From: Arthonia radiata
Taxonomy: Eukaryota; Ascomycota; Arthoniomycetes; Arthoniales; Arthoniaceae
Direction: 5' to 3'
NCBI GenBank assembly: GCA_002989075.1
Contig: PSQN01000002.1
Span: forward strand, 1,318,097 to 1,382,096
DNA: 64,000 nt
The translations under genes and the position numbers were made by a program. Shown piece by piece: positions 46,573 through 56,393 of this stretch. The first letter of the stretch is position 1. Each line of letters begins with the position of its first letter. The notes under the pieces are model-generated. The model did no database searches. It saw nothing but the letters and a program-made list of their open reading frames with translations, and was not told the origin of the DNA.

Positions 46573-48654
46573 CTAATCAAAGCCCTCAAATTCGCCGTCT
46601 TCTCCACCAGCGACGTTTTGCGCGCGCACTTGCGCAATGAGACTCTGTAGCTCGGCGTTCTTCAGCTTGTCCACATCCGACATCGTCGCCTCCTGCTCTT
46701 TGATACGCTTCCGCTCTCGTTTCTCCTTGCGTGCTTCACGCAAACTTTGATCGCCCTTCTTTTCACTCCATGCTTCCGTTTCCCGCTTCCTTTTGCCTTC
46801 ATTACTGCTGTGCTTGCCGTTGTCAGTGGCCCCTTGCTGTTCTATGTATTCCTTATACTCAGCCCGACGCTTCTTTTCTCTCGGTTTATCTTTGTAGGCG
46901 AAGTTCGGCCAGTCAATGTCAAGACCGAGGTATCGATCGATGTCTAAGCCCTTGCATTCGGGCATCTTTGGCATTCTTAGTAGGCCCCATCCTTCTGCGA
47001 GTGCTTGATACGGTAGTTCCCCAACCCGAAAGATAGACCGCGCGGTGTGCTTGCGGTAAGCTTGCACGTAGGACGGCAGTGCGATGTGGCTCTTGTCGTG
47101 AAGCCCTCGATCAGCCTTGACAACTTCTCTCATCTTTTTTGTCGCAATTCGGGCCTCTTCCTCGCTAACGACCGGAGCTCGCGCCCCAGAGCTTTGCGTC
47201 GTCAATGGCGCAACGGGCGTGCCGCGCACGGCGAGATAGCCCGGGTATTCGTCGCTTTCGCGACCAGGTAGCAGGAATGCTACTGCCATACCTTTCCGCC
47301 CGGCTCTGCCAGCACGACCAGATCGGTGTAGGAACTGTGCAGGGTCAGACGGCGGGTCCAGTTGGACCACAAGGTCAACTTCAGGAATGTCGAGCCCCCG
47401 TGCTGCGACGTCCGTCGTGAGTAGAAGCGCGGGGTTAGTGGAAGAAGTGAAGCGCGCCAAGTTACGCGTGCGATGCGTCTGAGATAGATGCCCATGTAGG
47501 GGAATGATGTCGAGCTTCTCCTTATCATCGTAGAATGACGAGACGAGTGATGGAAGGATATTGCTGATGTAGCCCACAGCAGCGCAGGTTGGGAGATACG
47601 CTATTGATCTCTGTGGCTTTAAAGAGGAAGTTGACAACAACCGCAAGAGGGTCGGTAACTTGCGGTCTGCAGGAACAGTAAGATACTTGAGTGAGAGTGC
47701 CGCTGGAGTGCGAAGCTCGGCCTCCCCGGTCAGCGACCGCACTTTGACATTGACACGGTAGGGGTTCCTCAGACCCACGCGGACTAGATCCTCAACAGCT
47801 TCGGAAACTGAGGCTGAGAAGAGCCCCGTACGCCGTTGCTTTGGCAGGCGAGAGAGAATCGAAGTTAGCGTTGTCTTGAAGCCCAAATTAAGTAAGCGGT
47901 CGGCTTCGTCAAGGACGAGAACCTGAAACGAGGAAGCAGGGCAGTGGACATGCGGAGAGGATAGGAGATCTAGAAGGCGCCCGGGTGTCGCAATGAGGAT
48001 ATTGGGGCATTTGGTCAGGAACTCTGACAACGAGGACTGCGGTGTCGTAGCTGAGCCGCCAGTGAGAAGCTGAGGCACGACTTTGAGGGTTGATGTGGGA
48101 AAGGTGGTTGGTACTCCAGACGAGTCTGTCGGATTTATTGCGGCTGCGGAGGGCGGATGGAAGGCGAGCAGCTGCAGAAGAACTGTATGTATTTGCGTGG
48201 CGAGCTCGCTAAGGGGACGATTAGCTTGGCCTGAGTAGTGTAACACTTCCCGTCTTACCGAGTAGGAGAGATGATCATAGCGCCAACATGATGCTTCGGA
48301 ACTGGATCCTCGAGGGCGAGAAGTCTCGAGATGATCGGTATTAGGAACGCCAAAGTCTTGCCGCTGCCTGTCACTGCCTATTGATTGCCCGTCAGTAGAT
48401 GATAGCTCGAAAACAAAAATCACAGCCGCTTGGCTCCATACTTCAACGACGGGATCTTTATTCCCTGTGAACAGCGGAATAGTACTGGCTTGGACTGGTG
48501 TCATGCGCTCAAACCCCAGGCTGTGGACAGCATCCAGTATCCACTCTGCCAGCGGTGGAGTCAGAGCTTCCCATGCTCGCGGCGCATCATTGTTGTCCCC
48601 TCGTTCTGGACGCGTCTTGGTATTGATCGACATTTGCACAGAAGACTCGGCCAT
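46573..48654 (-). CDS. spb4: DEAD-box ATP-dependent RNA helicase Spb4
   Basis: Three exons, 48654-48442, 48377-48259 and 48208-46573, give 655 aa. The introns can be read through but doing so destroys motif I, so splicing is certain. Motifs in order: Q-motif [13 protein letters not shown], motif I AVTGSGKT (exon 2), PTRELA spanning the second intron, [36 protein letters not shown] and [13 protein letters not shown]. The SAS form of motif III and the C-terminal extension with [27 protein letters not shown] and a Lys/Arg-rich tail identify Spb4 (DDX55), which acts in the nucleolus in 60S ribosomal subunit maturation. Confidence 0.95.
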   Translation of the reverse strand: MAESSVQMSINTKTRPERGDNNDAPRAWEALTPPLAEWILDAVHSLGFERMTPVQASTIPLFTGNKDPVVEVWSQAAVIFVFELSSTDGQSIGSDRQRQDFGVPNTDHLETSRPRGSSSEASCWRYDHLSYSVRREVLHYSGQANRPLSELATQIHTVLLQLLAFHPPSAAAINPTDSSGVPTTFPTSTLKVVPQLLTGGSATTPQSSLSEFLTKCPNILIATPGRLLDLLSSPHVHCPASSFQVLVLDEADRLLNLGFKTTLTSILSRLPKQRRTGLFSASVSEAVEDLVRVGLRNPYRVNVKVRSLTGEAELRTPAALSLKYLTVPADRKLPTLLRLLSTSSLKPQRSIAYLPTCAAVGYISNILPSLVSSFYDDKEKLDIIPLHGHLSQTHRTRNLARFTSSTNPALLLTTDVAARGLDIPEVDLVVQLDPPSDPAQFLHRSGRAGRAGRKGMAVAFLLPGRESDEYPGYLAVRGTPVAPLTTQSSGARAPVVSEEEARIATKKMREVVKADRGLHDKSHIALPSYVQAYRKHTARSIFRVGELPYQALAEGWGLLRMPKMPECKGLDIDRYLGLDIDWPNFAYKDKPREKKRRAEYKEYIEQQGATDNGKHSSNEGKRKRETEAWSEKKGDQSLREARKEKRERKRIKEQEATMSDVDKLKNAELQSLIAQVRAQNVAGGEDGEFEGFD

Positions 48655-48812
48655 GAACTCAAGCTTGGATAGGTGATGCTTGCCGTAATGAAGTCCCTCT
48701 TGGCGTCCCTTTTATTGCTGTCTCTCAATTTGCCACCAAGGATTGGATTCCGAAGGTCCGGAAACAGTAAAAAAAAACATCGAACGACGCACTCAACGTT
48801 ATCGCAGGATGC

Positions 48813-48817
48813 AAAAA
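48813..48817 (-). terminator. RNA polymerase III terminator
   Basis: A run of five T on the minus strand starts six bases after the 3' end of the tRNA-Leu gene, the usual Pol III stop signal. Confidence 0.75.
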
Positions 48818-48823
48818 TAATGC

Positions 48824-48922
48824 TGACAAGGGTGGGACTCGAACCCACGCTCGTTTCCGAACCAGGAATCTGGTGTTAAGGTAACCTTAACCTGGCGCCA
48901 TAACCAACTCGGCCACCTTGCC
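48824..48922 (-). tRNA. tRNA-Leu (anticodon AAG), with intron
   Basis: Folds as a class II tRNA. The acceptor arm pairs GGCAAGG with CCTTGTC (discriminator A). The D-arm is GCCGAGTTGGTTATGGC. The anticodon stem is CCAGG/CCTGG with loop beginning TTAAGG, so the anticodon is AAG at positions 34-36. There is a long variable arm, and the T-arm is GTGGG-TTCGAGT-CCCAC, which also forms the B box. An intron of about 17 nt sits after position 37; its CCTTAA can pair with TTAAGG of the anticodon loop, as in other intron-containing tRNAs. CCA is not encoded, as in eukaryotes. The gene lies between spb4 and deg1. Confidence 0.9.
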
Positions 48923-49365
48923 AATAGCACGTCAATGGGAACGGTAATGACGAATATAATTTTTAGGCGCTTCACCGGAAGCGGGCAATGTGCAGAGGTT
49001 GACGAATCCTACTGAGGGAAAGACGATACTCTGTGACAATCAGAGCGAAGCATGAGATATTGGCTTTCCTAGCGGTCAAAAGTGTGCCTCGGCCCGACCG
49101 CCGCGCCACGACCCTCAGTTTACTGAATGCGTGCGACTCTCGATCTCCACGCAATGCTGATACCTGGCACCGTCCGGCTTTCCATTGAGGGCTCGCATTA
49201 CTATGCTTGATATCCAATTCAGAGCTCTGAGCCAACATCGGAGAATAACAGACGTGGCTTCCGAATGGCATGAGCACTGTCCGCCTCCGGCTCGGCTTGC
49301 AGAGTCTTGCCAGCTGTCACGCCCGCTTTCGACATACTGGGTCCAAAGCGTCCAGACCAGCATCA
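48923..49365. other. Intergenic between tRNA and deg1
   Basis: Promoter region of the pseudouridine synthase gene; no other feature seen. Confidence 0.4.
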
Positions 49366-51066
49366 ATGGCTTCTGCATCACAAACAAACGAAATGTCATA
49401 CCAAAACTGGAGCAATGACGCGATAATCGCACGCGTCACGGAGCTCGAGAAGCAGCTGCATGAGCGGAATGAGTAAGTCGGATTGTTCACCCATTTCCAT
49501 TCTTCGGTGCTAACATTCAGTCTCAGCAAAGGCCTTGCGGTCCGCAATGCTTCCCCTGCTTCCTCAATTGCCCGCGCACAACCGCCAAAGAAGAAGCGAA
49601 AGGCCAGCAGCAACCGTGTCTTCAATCCGGACAAGTACAACACTCGCTTCATCGCTTTGAAGATCGCGTATCTGGGGCAGAACTATAACGGATATGAGGC
49701 ACACATTGGCAATGTCACACCGCTGCCGACGATCGAGGAAGTCATATGGCATGCGCTTGTCAAGACGAAGCTCATCTTCAAAAGTGAAGGCGAACCGCTG
49801 AACTGGGATGGCTGCGAATACTCGAAGTGCGGAAGGACAGACAAGGGCGTGAGTGCCTTTGGGCAAGTCATCGGTCTAAGAGTGCGAAGCAACAGACCTA
49901 GAACACACAACATTGCACAGGAGTCCGGGATGGAGATGCAGCATGGTGTGAACGAAGAGGCGACCGAGCTTCATCAACGAGCTGGATTTGATGACATTCA
50001 TGACGAGCTACCATATCCTCACCTACTGAACCGTGTCCTTCCACCAGACGTGCGGGTCCTCGCCTGGTGTCCTGATCTCCCAAAAGGCTTCTCCGCGCGA
50101 TTCTCCTGCCGCCAACGAAAGTATCGTTACTTCTTCACGCAACCCGCTTGGAGTCCGCCATCTGCGGCAAGCCCAGCGGGTGGTCAGCGCGCGGGATGGC
50201 TCGACATCGACGCAATGAGGCTCGCCGCTAGGAAATGCGAAGGGCTGCACGACTTCCGCAATTTCTGCAAGATTGATCCCGCACGGCAAATCAAGAACTT
50301 CGAGCGGCGCATCGAACACGCCGAGATTGTGAGACTTGATGAAAAGCGCCTTGGCCTGCCATTTGCAGAGCCATCTCGAGATGTTCAAGCTGCTTCAGAT
50401 CTTCCTCAGCCTTGCGTATATTCTTTTGACGTTTCCGGCTCTGCGTTCCTGTGGCATCAAGTCAGATGTCTGGTTGCAGTCCTGTTCTTGATCGGCCAAG
50501 GCTTCGAGAAACCGGGATTGATCGACCAGCTTTTCGATGTCCGTAATACACCCGGGAAGCCTGTCTATGAAATGGCAGATGACCGGCCGCTCGTCCTGTG
50601 GGATTGCAAATTCCCCGCACCTGATGAGCTGCCCACTCAAGACTCATTGCGTTGGGTGTATCCTGGGGATCAGAAGCCATCGCGAGAGCAATATGCGATG
50701 ACTCGGAGCTTCGGCGAGGGTCGCAATGGTCCGCAAGGGATCACCGAGGTTGTGTGGGCAGGCTGGCATGCCAGAAAGATTGATGAGGTACTCTCTGGGG
50801 AGCTATTGAACATCGCTCACATGATGCCAAGACCACAGCTGCCACGCGTCGAGAACGATGGCACCGAGTTCGCCACGAAGCCGAATGCAAGGCTATTCGA
50901 CGGGAGCGGCACGTTGCGCAGTAAGGGTCAATACCTCTCAGTGATGAAGCGCGACAAGGTTGAGCCGCCGGAAGTGCTCAATGCACGCTGGCTAGAGAAC
51001 AACAAACACAAGATCAGGAAGGAACACCCTGAGCCAAGGTATAGCTTCGGAGATGCCGACGAATGA
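49366..51066 (+). CDS. deg1: tRNA pseudouridine(38/39) synthase Deg1/Pus3
   Basis: Two exons, 49366-49472 and 49521-51066, give 550 aa. A short coiled N-terminus (IIARVTELEKQLHERND) is followed by a basic linker and the TruA-type catalytic domain: IALKIAYLGQNYNGYEAH, the catalytic Asp in CGRTDKGVSAFGQV, FSARFSCRQRKYRYFF, HDFRNFCKID and SAFLWHQVRC. The coiled start and the order of motifs match Deg1/Pus3, which makes pseudouridine 38 and 39 in the anticodon arm of tRNAs. Length suits the fungal family. An alternative ATG lies at 49393. Its stop is only seven bases from that of the converging gpi15 gene. Confidence 0.93.
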
Positions 51067-51073
51067 GTGAAGG

Positions 51074-51773
51074 TCAAGGCCCACTCTTCTGGTACAAGAC
51101 CTCCTTTGAACCGCGCCAGACCTCTTGAAGGATATCCAGTCGAGGCATCAATTTAGGAAACACTACCACGACCTCCTTCTCGCCTTCAACGATGACTGCG
51201 AGGTAAAACTTGACTTCGAAGCCTTGGAAAGCTTCATGGATGAAGATGTCCTGGATCTTTGTTGTTGGAATAAAGCGTGTTGAGGTTGTAGATAGATAGC
51301 TAGGGGACGATGTTGAGATCTGAATGCCCAAGCCTCTGATCACGAATAATGACTCGTCTACTGGATATCAGCACTTTGCTGTTTCTGAAACCTAAGCTCA
51401 TCAGGAAACGCCTACCAAAGCTATCGCGTCTGCTCAATACCCACAGCACAAGCGTAAACACCACGACTGCAAGCCAGCTCATCTGTCTTGTACGCATGAG
51501 ACCGACATCCTGAAACCGACCGTGGACAGGTCCATGGTATGAAGGACCATCAGCATGCTTGAAGCACTGCAATACCTCCGCCAGTATTGCCGCAAGCACG
51601 TATGCCGTCATGGTAGCTATGATAGCTCGAGCTGCCAAACTAAGTATGTTTGCGACTTTGGCATATTTCGTCTCCACCGGGCGTCCATTGGACACCGTGT
51701 ACTGCGTGGTGGTGGGAGACGGACGGCGTACGATCAGTCGCGTAGGAAATTTACGCAGCAATGGCATCTCCAA
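51074..51773 (-). CDS. gpi15: GPI-GlcNAc transferase subunit Gpi15 (PIG-H)
   Basis: Two exons, 51773-51416 and 51360-51074, give 214 aa (intron GTAGGC...CCAG, 55 nt). The join reads DSF|VDESLFVIRGLGIQIST, followed by STRFIPTTKIQDIFIHEAFQGFEVKFYLAVIVEGE, the PIG-H signature. Upstream are two membrane segments (about residues 42-70 and 95-115). The protein is a subunit of the ER complex that transfers GlcNAc to phosphatidylinositol, the first step of GPI-anchor synthesis. Without the intron the reading frame would end at 51300 before the PIG-H domain, so the splice is required. Confidence 0.9.
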
Positions 51774-51979
51774 CTCAAAGGATCTGCCGTAAAAGCTCAG
51801 CGAGCCGCCTTAGGCTCCGATCTAACCTCCCTCACCATCAAGGTACGTGCAATTTGACTACAGGTAGAGGTCTAGGGTCACGTGTGTGCGCGCTTCTAGC
51901 GTGTCCTCCGCAGTCTTGGCGTGTCTCAGGACGCAAGCGGATTTCCACAAAGGTAATAGCATCAGTACAGTCGCAATAC

Positions 51980-52824
51980 ATGTTCAAAATGGCTTCTGAT
52001 GCACTGGGCAAGTGTGCTGCGTGTAGCACACTGGCATCCGAGAAGCCTCTGAAACAGTGTGGGCGCTGCAAGACTGTGAGCTACTGCACATCGCAGTGCC
52101 AGTCTGCGGATTGGTCTTCCCATAAAGGCTCATGCAAGCGACCAAATTACGTTTTCGAATTCCAACTAAGCCGAGGTCTGATCGATGATCCACCAGTGAA
52201 ACGTACACTGTCATGTCCCGCCAACGCAACATTTCAACAGCTTCATGGGGCCTTGCAGATAGCGTTCGGTTGGGCAAGCACTCACATGTATGAGTTTGGT
52301 GTAAGCGACCCTATCGCAGGCTCATCGAATGGATTCAGGATTGGAGGACAGACAAATAACCAGAAGACTTCACAGACTGGGTGCAGGAAGAACATATGCA
52401 ACGATTGATGGGCCACACGAGAGATCGCATACGGCCGCAGGAAATGTCATGTCATACCACAAAACTGTTTCAGGTGCTGGATGATCTCCAGAAAGGGGGG
52501 TACTATTGGGGTATCTTCACTATGAAGAGTGCTGATGAGGAAACTTCAGGCAGGGTTCTGGACTACAATTACGATTTTGGTGATAATTGGGGCCATGAAG
52601 TGGTACGCATATCGCGAGTACCAGCAACGAGAACTTTCGAATGCATAGATAGAAGTGGCCATGGCGTGGCGGAAGACGTGATGGTGGACGGCTGGGGCGA
52701 GCTTAAGGCTGCGTACCGCACCAACAACCCAACTCAAGCACAGAAGGACCATCGTCATTGGTATGAAAACCACGCAAGCAACAGAGAAAAGGAAGGTCTT
52801 TCCAACGGCAGAGAGCACCTCTAG
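51980..52824 (+). CDS. MYND-finger protein with pRiA4b ORF-3-like domain
   Basis: The N-terminus is a MYND zinc finger: CAAC, CGRC, YC-x3-C and H-x3-C over about residues 13-52. The rest matches the plasmid pRiA4b ORF-3 (IS1096-associated) family: AFGWASTHMYEF, KLFQVLDDLQKGG, the hallmark YDFGDNWGHEV, and WGELKAAYRTNNPTQAQKDHRHWY. The two parts lie in different frames. An intron from 52299 (GTGTAAGC, with a better GTAAGC two bases on) to 52363 or 52375 restores continuity and gives about 259 aa; an indel is the alternative. The usual C-terminal half of the pRiA4b domain is present. Function unknown; MYND fingers bind proline-rich peptides. The start at 51980 could also be 51989. It diverges from gpi15 across about 200 bp. 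Confidence 0.7.
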
Positions 52825-53214
52825 GACCAAGATACTGTGAACAGGAGGCTTGAAGCATCTGGCTTCTGAGAATGGTAGTGCTGCGCGCAGGCAACGATGT
52901 CCACCTTGAGTGCCCACGCGAGGTTTCAAGCTGTGAGACACCGATCGCTTGAGGCTTGGGTGTTTGGACGCTGAAACATACACTCGAATCGACCTAGCAG
53001 AACAAAGAAAGGCATACACAGGCTTCGCTTTCCTCATGGCTGTTTTCGGAAGCTACACGTTTCATGCTGGCCAACATATTTCTTTGTCTCTTGTAGCTGA
53101 ACACTCTTGACCACAGCCATTGAGCATACCATACACAACCTGAGCATCCATACAAAGTTGCATCAACCATTCAGTCAACGTCAAGCACCTGGGTGGAGAC
53201 GACTCCTGCTCAGG
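52825..53214. other. Intergenic, 0.4 kb
   Basis: 3' flank of the MYND gene and promoter of the repeat-precursor gene. Nothing else seen. Confidence 0.4.
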
Positions 53215-56199
53215 ATGCGGACCAATTCAACCGCCAACGCACTGTCATGGGCTGTCTTTGTCACAGCATTTCTCTTGCCTATCTTCGGTACGTACGCAGC
53301 AGCATACAACTGGAACCTCGCTCGTGGACTTGACTTTGCCTCGACTGGTGGGAAAGATGATGATGCGGGCAAGCAATCTGGATATGCCTAGAAATGGATC
53401 TAGCATGTCTTGATTGCTGTAGGCTTTGCTTTGAACGGCTGATTCTTATCCTCCGTCCACCCGAATGCACACTTCCAGCGCACCAACATCCGTCAAAGCA
53501 TCCAGGAGAGGCTCTTCTGTTTCACATTGACCGTCTTCGCCGTGTCTTATCTATTCGCACATCTTCGTCTGATTACTCGAAGCTTGTCTGACTTGAGAAT
53601 AGGGAGTGCAGATGTAAAAGCTGCTGACATCCACAAAGCCGAAGCCAAATTTAGAGGCGCATCGTCCATCCTTCCACGCGCCGAGAATGTTATATCCGAC
53701 CAAGAACCCGGCGAAGACATCCTCGCCAACTTTTGGCAGAGCGACGTAAAGCCAGCTCCGGCTTTCACTGACGCAGGCTCGCTCACCAGGCGGAGCGTCG
53801 AAGCCGAAGCTACATCTGCCGCGACATACAATGATGATAACGAGGACTACGACTTCGGCAAGCATCTGCACGCTCGTGACACCAGCCTCTACTCTCTTTG
53901 GTCTAGCTACCATAACGCGCAGGAGACAGCACCAGTTGTCGTTGACGCCGACCCTGACGCCAACATGGTCGCTCGTCGTGACGATGCAGATGAGGCCGCT
54001 ACCAAACCTCACTCACGCCACGCTGATATACATACGACCAGGAATCTTCCTCGCGAGGCAAACGCTCGTAAAACGCTGATACTCCCACGAGATGTAGACA
54101 CTCGTAAAACGCACATCTTGCCACGGAATCTACTTCCGTTAAAGTCGTTCCGCCCAGCCACGTCCACTGCCACTAGTACTAGTAGGGGCAAGGACACAAG
54201 TCAAGGTTCTGAGCTTGAGGCTCGTGATGAAGAGACTGACGCCGGCATGTTCGACAAGTTTCGCCGCTGGTTCGGCTCTGCTGCAGCTGACTCTGAGCTC
54301 TCCCCAAAGAAGCGTGAGGCTGATTACTCTGATGACGAGGGTGAGGACGACGATGAAGAGAACGACATCCTCGAGCGCGAGCTCTCTGAGGAGCAGGAGA
54401 TTGATGGTGACGCCGGAGACGACCTCGAAGAAGGTGTTGAGAAGCGCCAAAACATTGTGGGTGGAAGCGTCAACGACTTCCCTGAGCTCTTCCATCAACC
54501 GCGTCCGGATCACCACAAGCGCACAGATGAAATTCAAGATGACAGCGAGCAAGCTGACGATCTCTCGAAGCGCCAGAACATCGTGGGCGGCAGCGTGAAT
54601 GACTTCGCCGCAATCTTCCATCAGCCCGGTCTATCGAGCCATGACCATCACAAGCGCACAGACGGAAGTCAGTATGACAGTGAGCAAGCTGACGATCTCA
54701 CGAAGCATCAGAACATCGTGGGCGGCAGCGTGAATGACTTCGCCGCAGTCTTCCATCAGCCCGGTCTGCCGAGCCATGACCACCACAAGCGCGGTGAAAG
54801 CGACAGTGATGAGACCGACAGCGACCAAGCCGATGATCCCGATGAACTTACCAAGCGCCAAAACATCNAGCGCACAGACGGAAGTCAGTATGACAGTGAG
54901 CAAGCTGACGATCTCACGAAGCATCAGAACATCGTGGGCGGCAGCGTGAATGACTTCGCCGCAGTCTTCCATCAGCCCGGTCTGCCGAGCCATGACCACC
55001 ACAAGCGCGGTGAAAGCGACAGTGATGAGACCGACAGCGACCAAGCCGATGATCCCGATGAACTTACCAAGCGCCAAAACATCGTAGGCGGCAGCGTCAA
55101 CGACTTCCCTGCAATCTTTCACCAACCAGGTCTGCCGAAGCATAACCATCGCAAGCGGCAGCCAGATGACGACACAGACGACCTCACCAAGCGCCAAAAC
55201 ATCGTAGGCGGCAGCGTCAACGACTTCGCCGCAATCTTCCATCAACCCGGCCTTCCGAAGCACGATCACCACAAGCGACAGCAGGAAGACGACACAGACG
55301 ACCTCACCAAGCGCCAAAACGCAGTGGGCGGCAGCGCCAACGACTTCGCTGCCATCTACCACCAACCCGGCCTGCCACCACCCGCACTCGCGCCTCCACC
55401 TGCACCCGCACCTGCGCCAAAGCCAAACCACAAGAAGCCCAACCCAACCCGCCACGACAAGCGCGAGGAAAGGACTACCCGCGACATCGCCGCTGAGCTC
55501 GCTGGTCTAGCAAAGCGCGACATCGATGCTGAAGCCGCGGCAGAGGCGAAGGCGACGAGGGACTGGTGGGCCAAGCGCGGTGCTAACCCACTTCCCAACC
55601 CTGGACAAGATGAGATTGAGGAGCACGAGTCAAAGATCCTCCGACGCACCGTTGAGGCACACGGCACAGCGGAGCTAGAGGCCACGAAAGAGTGGTGGGG
55701 CAAGCGTGCCGCAGAGGCAGCAGTGGACGGGTATGGGGGAGATGAGATGGGCGGGCTGTGGAAGCGTGACCCAGATGCCGAGGCGGCAATGGAGGCGGAG
55801 GCTACGAGGGAGTGGTGGGCGAAGCGTGCTGCAGGCATTGCTGAGTCTGACGAAGACGACGGGGACGAGGATGGAGATGACCTGTTGAGGCGCAACGTCG
55901 AGGCACATGGGGCTGCGGAGTTGGAGGCTACGAGGGATTGGTGGGCGAAGCGTTCTGCAGGTATGGGTGCTGAGGGTGCTGAGGGTGCTGAGGATGGAGA
56001 CGAAAAGAATGACGAAGATGAGGGCGACGACGACGGCGGCGGCAGTCTAGTGAAGAGAGACCCCAACGCTGAGGCGGCCGCGGAGCTAGAAGCCACGAAA
56101 GAGTGGTGGGCGAAGCGAGCTGCGGAGGCAGAGCCAAGACGCGCAAAAGACGTTGTGGACTCCCTACTGAGCCACGCACGGACGCTCGCAGTGCTTTGA
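53215..56199 (+). CDS. Secreted Kex2-processed repeat precursor
   Basis: The long open frame has no ATG at its beginning. A signal-peptide exon at 53215-53287 (MRTNSTANALSWAVFVTAF) joins it in frame through an intron 53288-53611 (GTACGT, TCTGAC branch, GTGCAG), giving about 886 aa. Two repeat types are bounded by Lys-Arg. Type 1 (54440-55365, seven readable copies) has core QNIVGGSVNDF-(A/P)-x-(I/V/L)-FHQP and usually ends HHKR. Type 2 (55500-56130) ends (K/R)-(E/D)-WW-(A/G)-KR in five copies, each preceded by runs of X-Ala/X-Pro dipeptides (DPDAEA, AEAAAEA). Spacers are Asp/Glu-rich. Lys-Arg sites suit Kex2 and the dipeptides suit a Ste13-like aminopeptidase, as in yeast alpha-factor. Copies near 54710 and 54925 have KH for KR. 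The N at 54868 marks an unresolved repeat, so copy number is uncertain. It is not a known alpha-pheromone by sequence. Confidence 0.75.
54653..55083 (+). repeat. 216-bp perfect tandem repeat around an assembly N
   Basis: The 215 bases from 54653 to 54867 recur exactly at 54869-55083, with N at 54868 between. The period (216 nt) is 72 codons, so the frame is kept. The join at the N breaks a type-1 unit after its first residues, which points to a scaffolding gap or misjoin rather than a true junction. Confidence 0.85.
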
Positions 56200-56393
56200 G
56201 GGTTATTTACTCAGCACACCTGATCCCAACGTGAAGGTAGTCCGCAATGAGATCTAAACTGAACTCAATTGCCGGAAGCATGTATAGCACACACCAGTGT
56301 TGTATCAATACTAACCTCGCACGTTCTGTCTTCTTCGCATGGTCAATCTCTTCTCACAAGACACTTTACCAGCCTGCATACTCGTCTCGTCCA

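Noticed and set aside
53215-53391. Independent 58-aa single-span membrane protein
   Set aside because: Possible, but its first 24 codons work better as a signal-peptide exon for the downstream repeat precursor, whose long frame otherwise lacks an ATG.
54631-55455. Minus-strand Val/Leu-rich repeat frame
   Set aside because: Complement of the type-1 repeats; it crosses the N and is explained by the repeat on the other strand.
55356-56096. Minus-strand Ser/Ala/Pro-rich frame of 246 codons
   Set aside because: It is the complement of the acidic repeat region of the Kex2-type precursor and has no start context or motif of its own.
53215-56199. Alpha-type mating pheromone precursor
   Set aside because: Kex2 and dipeptide signals are present, but the repeated cores lack the Trp-Cys...Cys-Trp-like pattern of filamentous-ascomycete alpha-pheromones.
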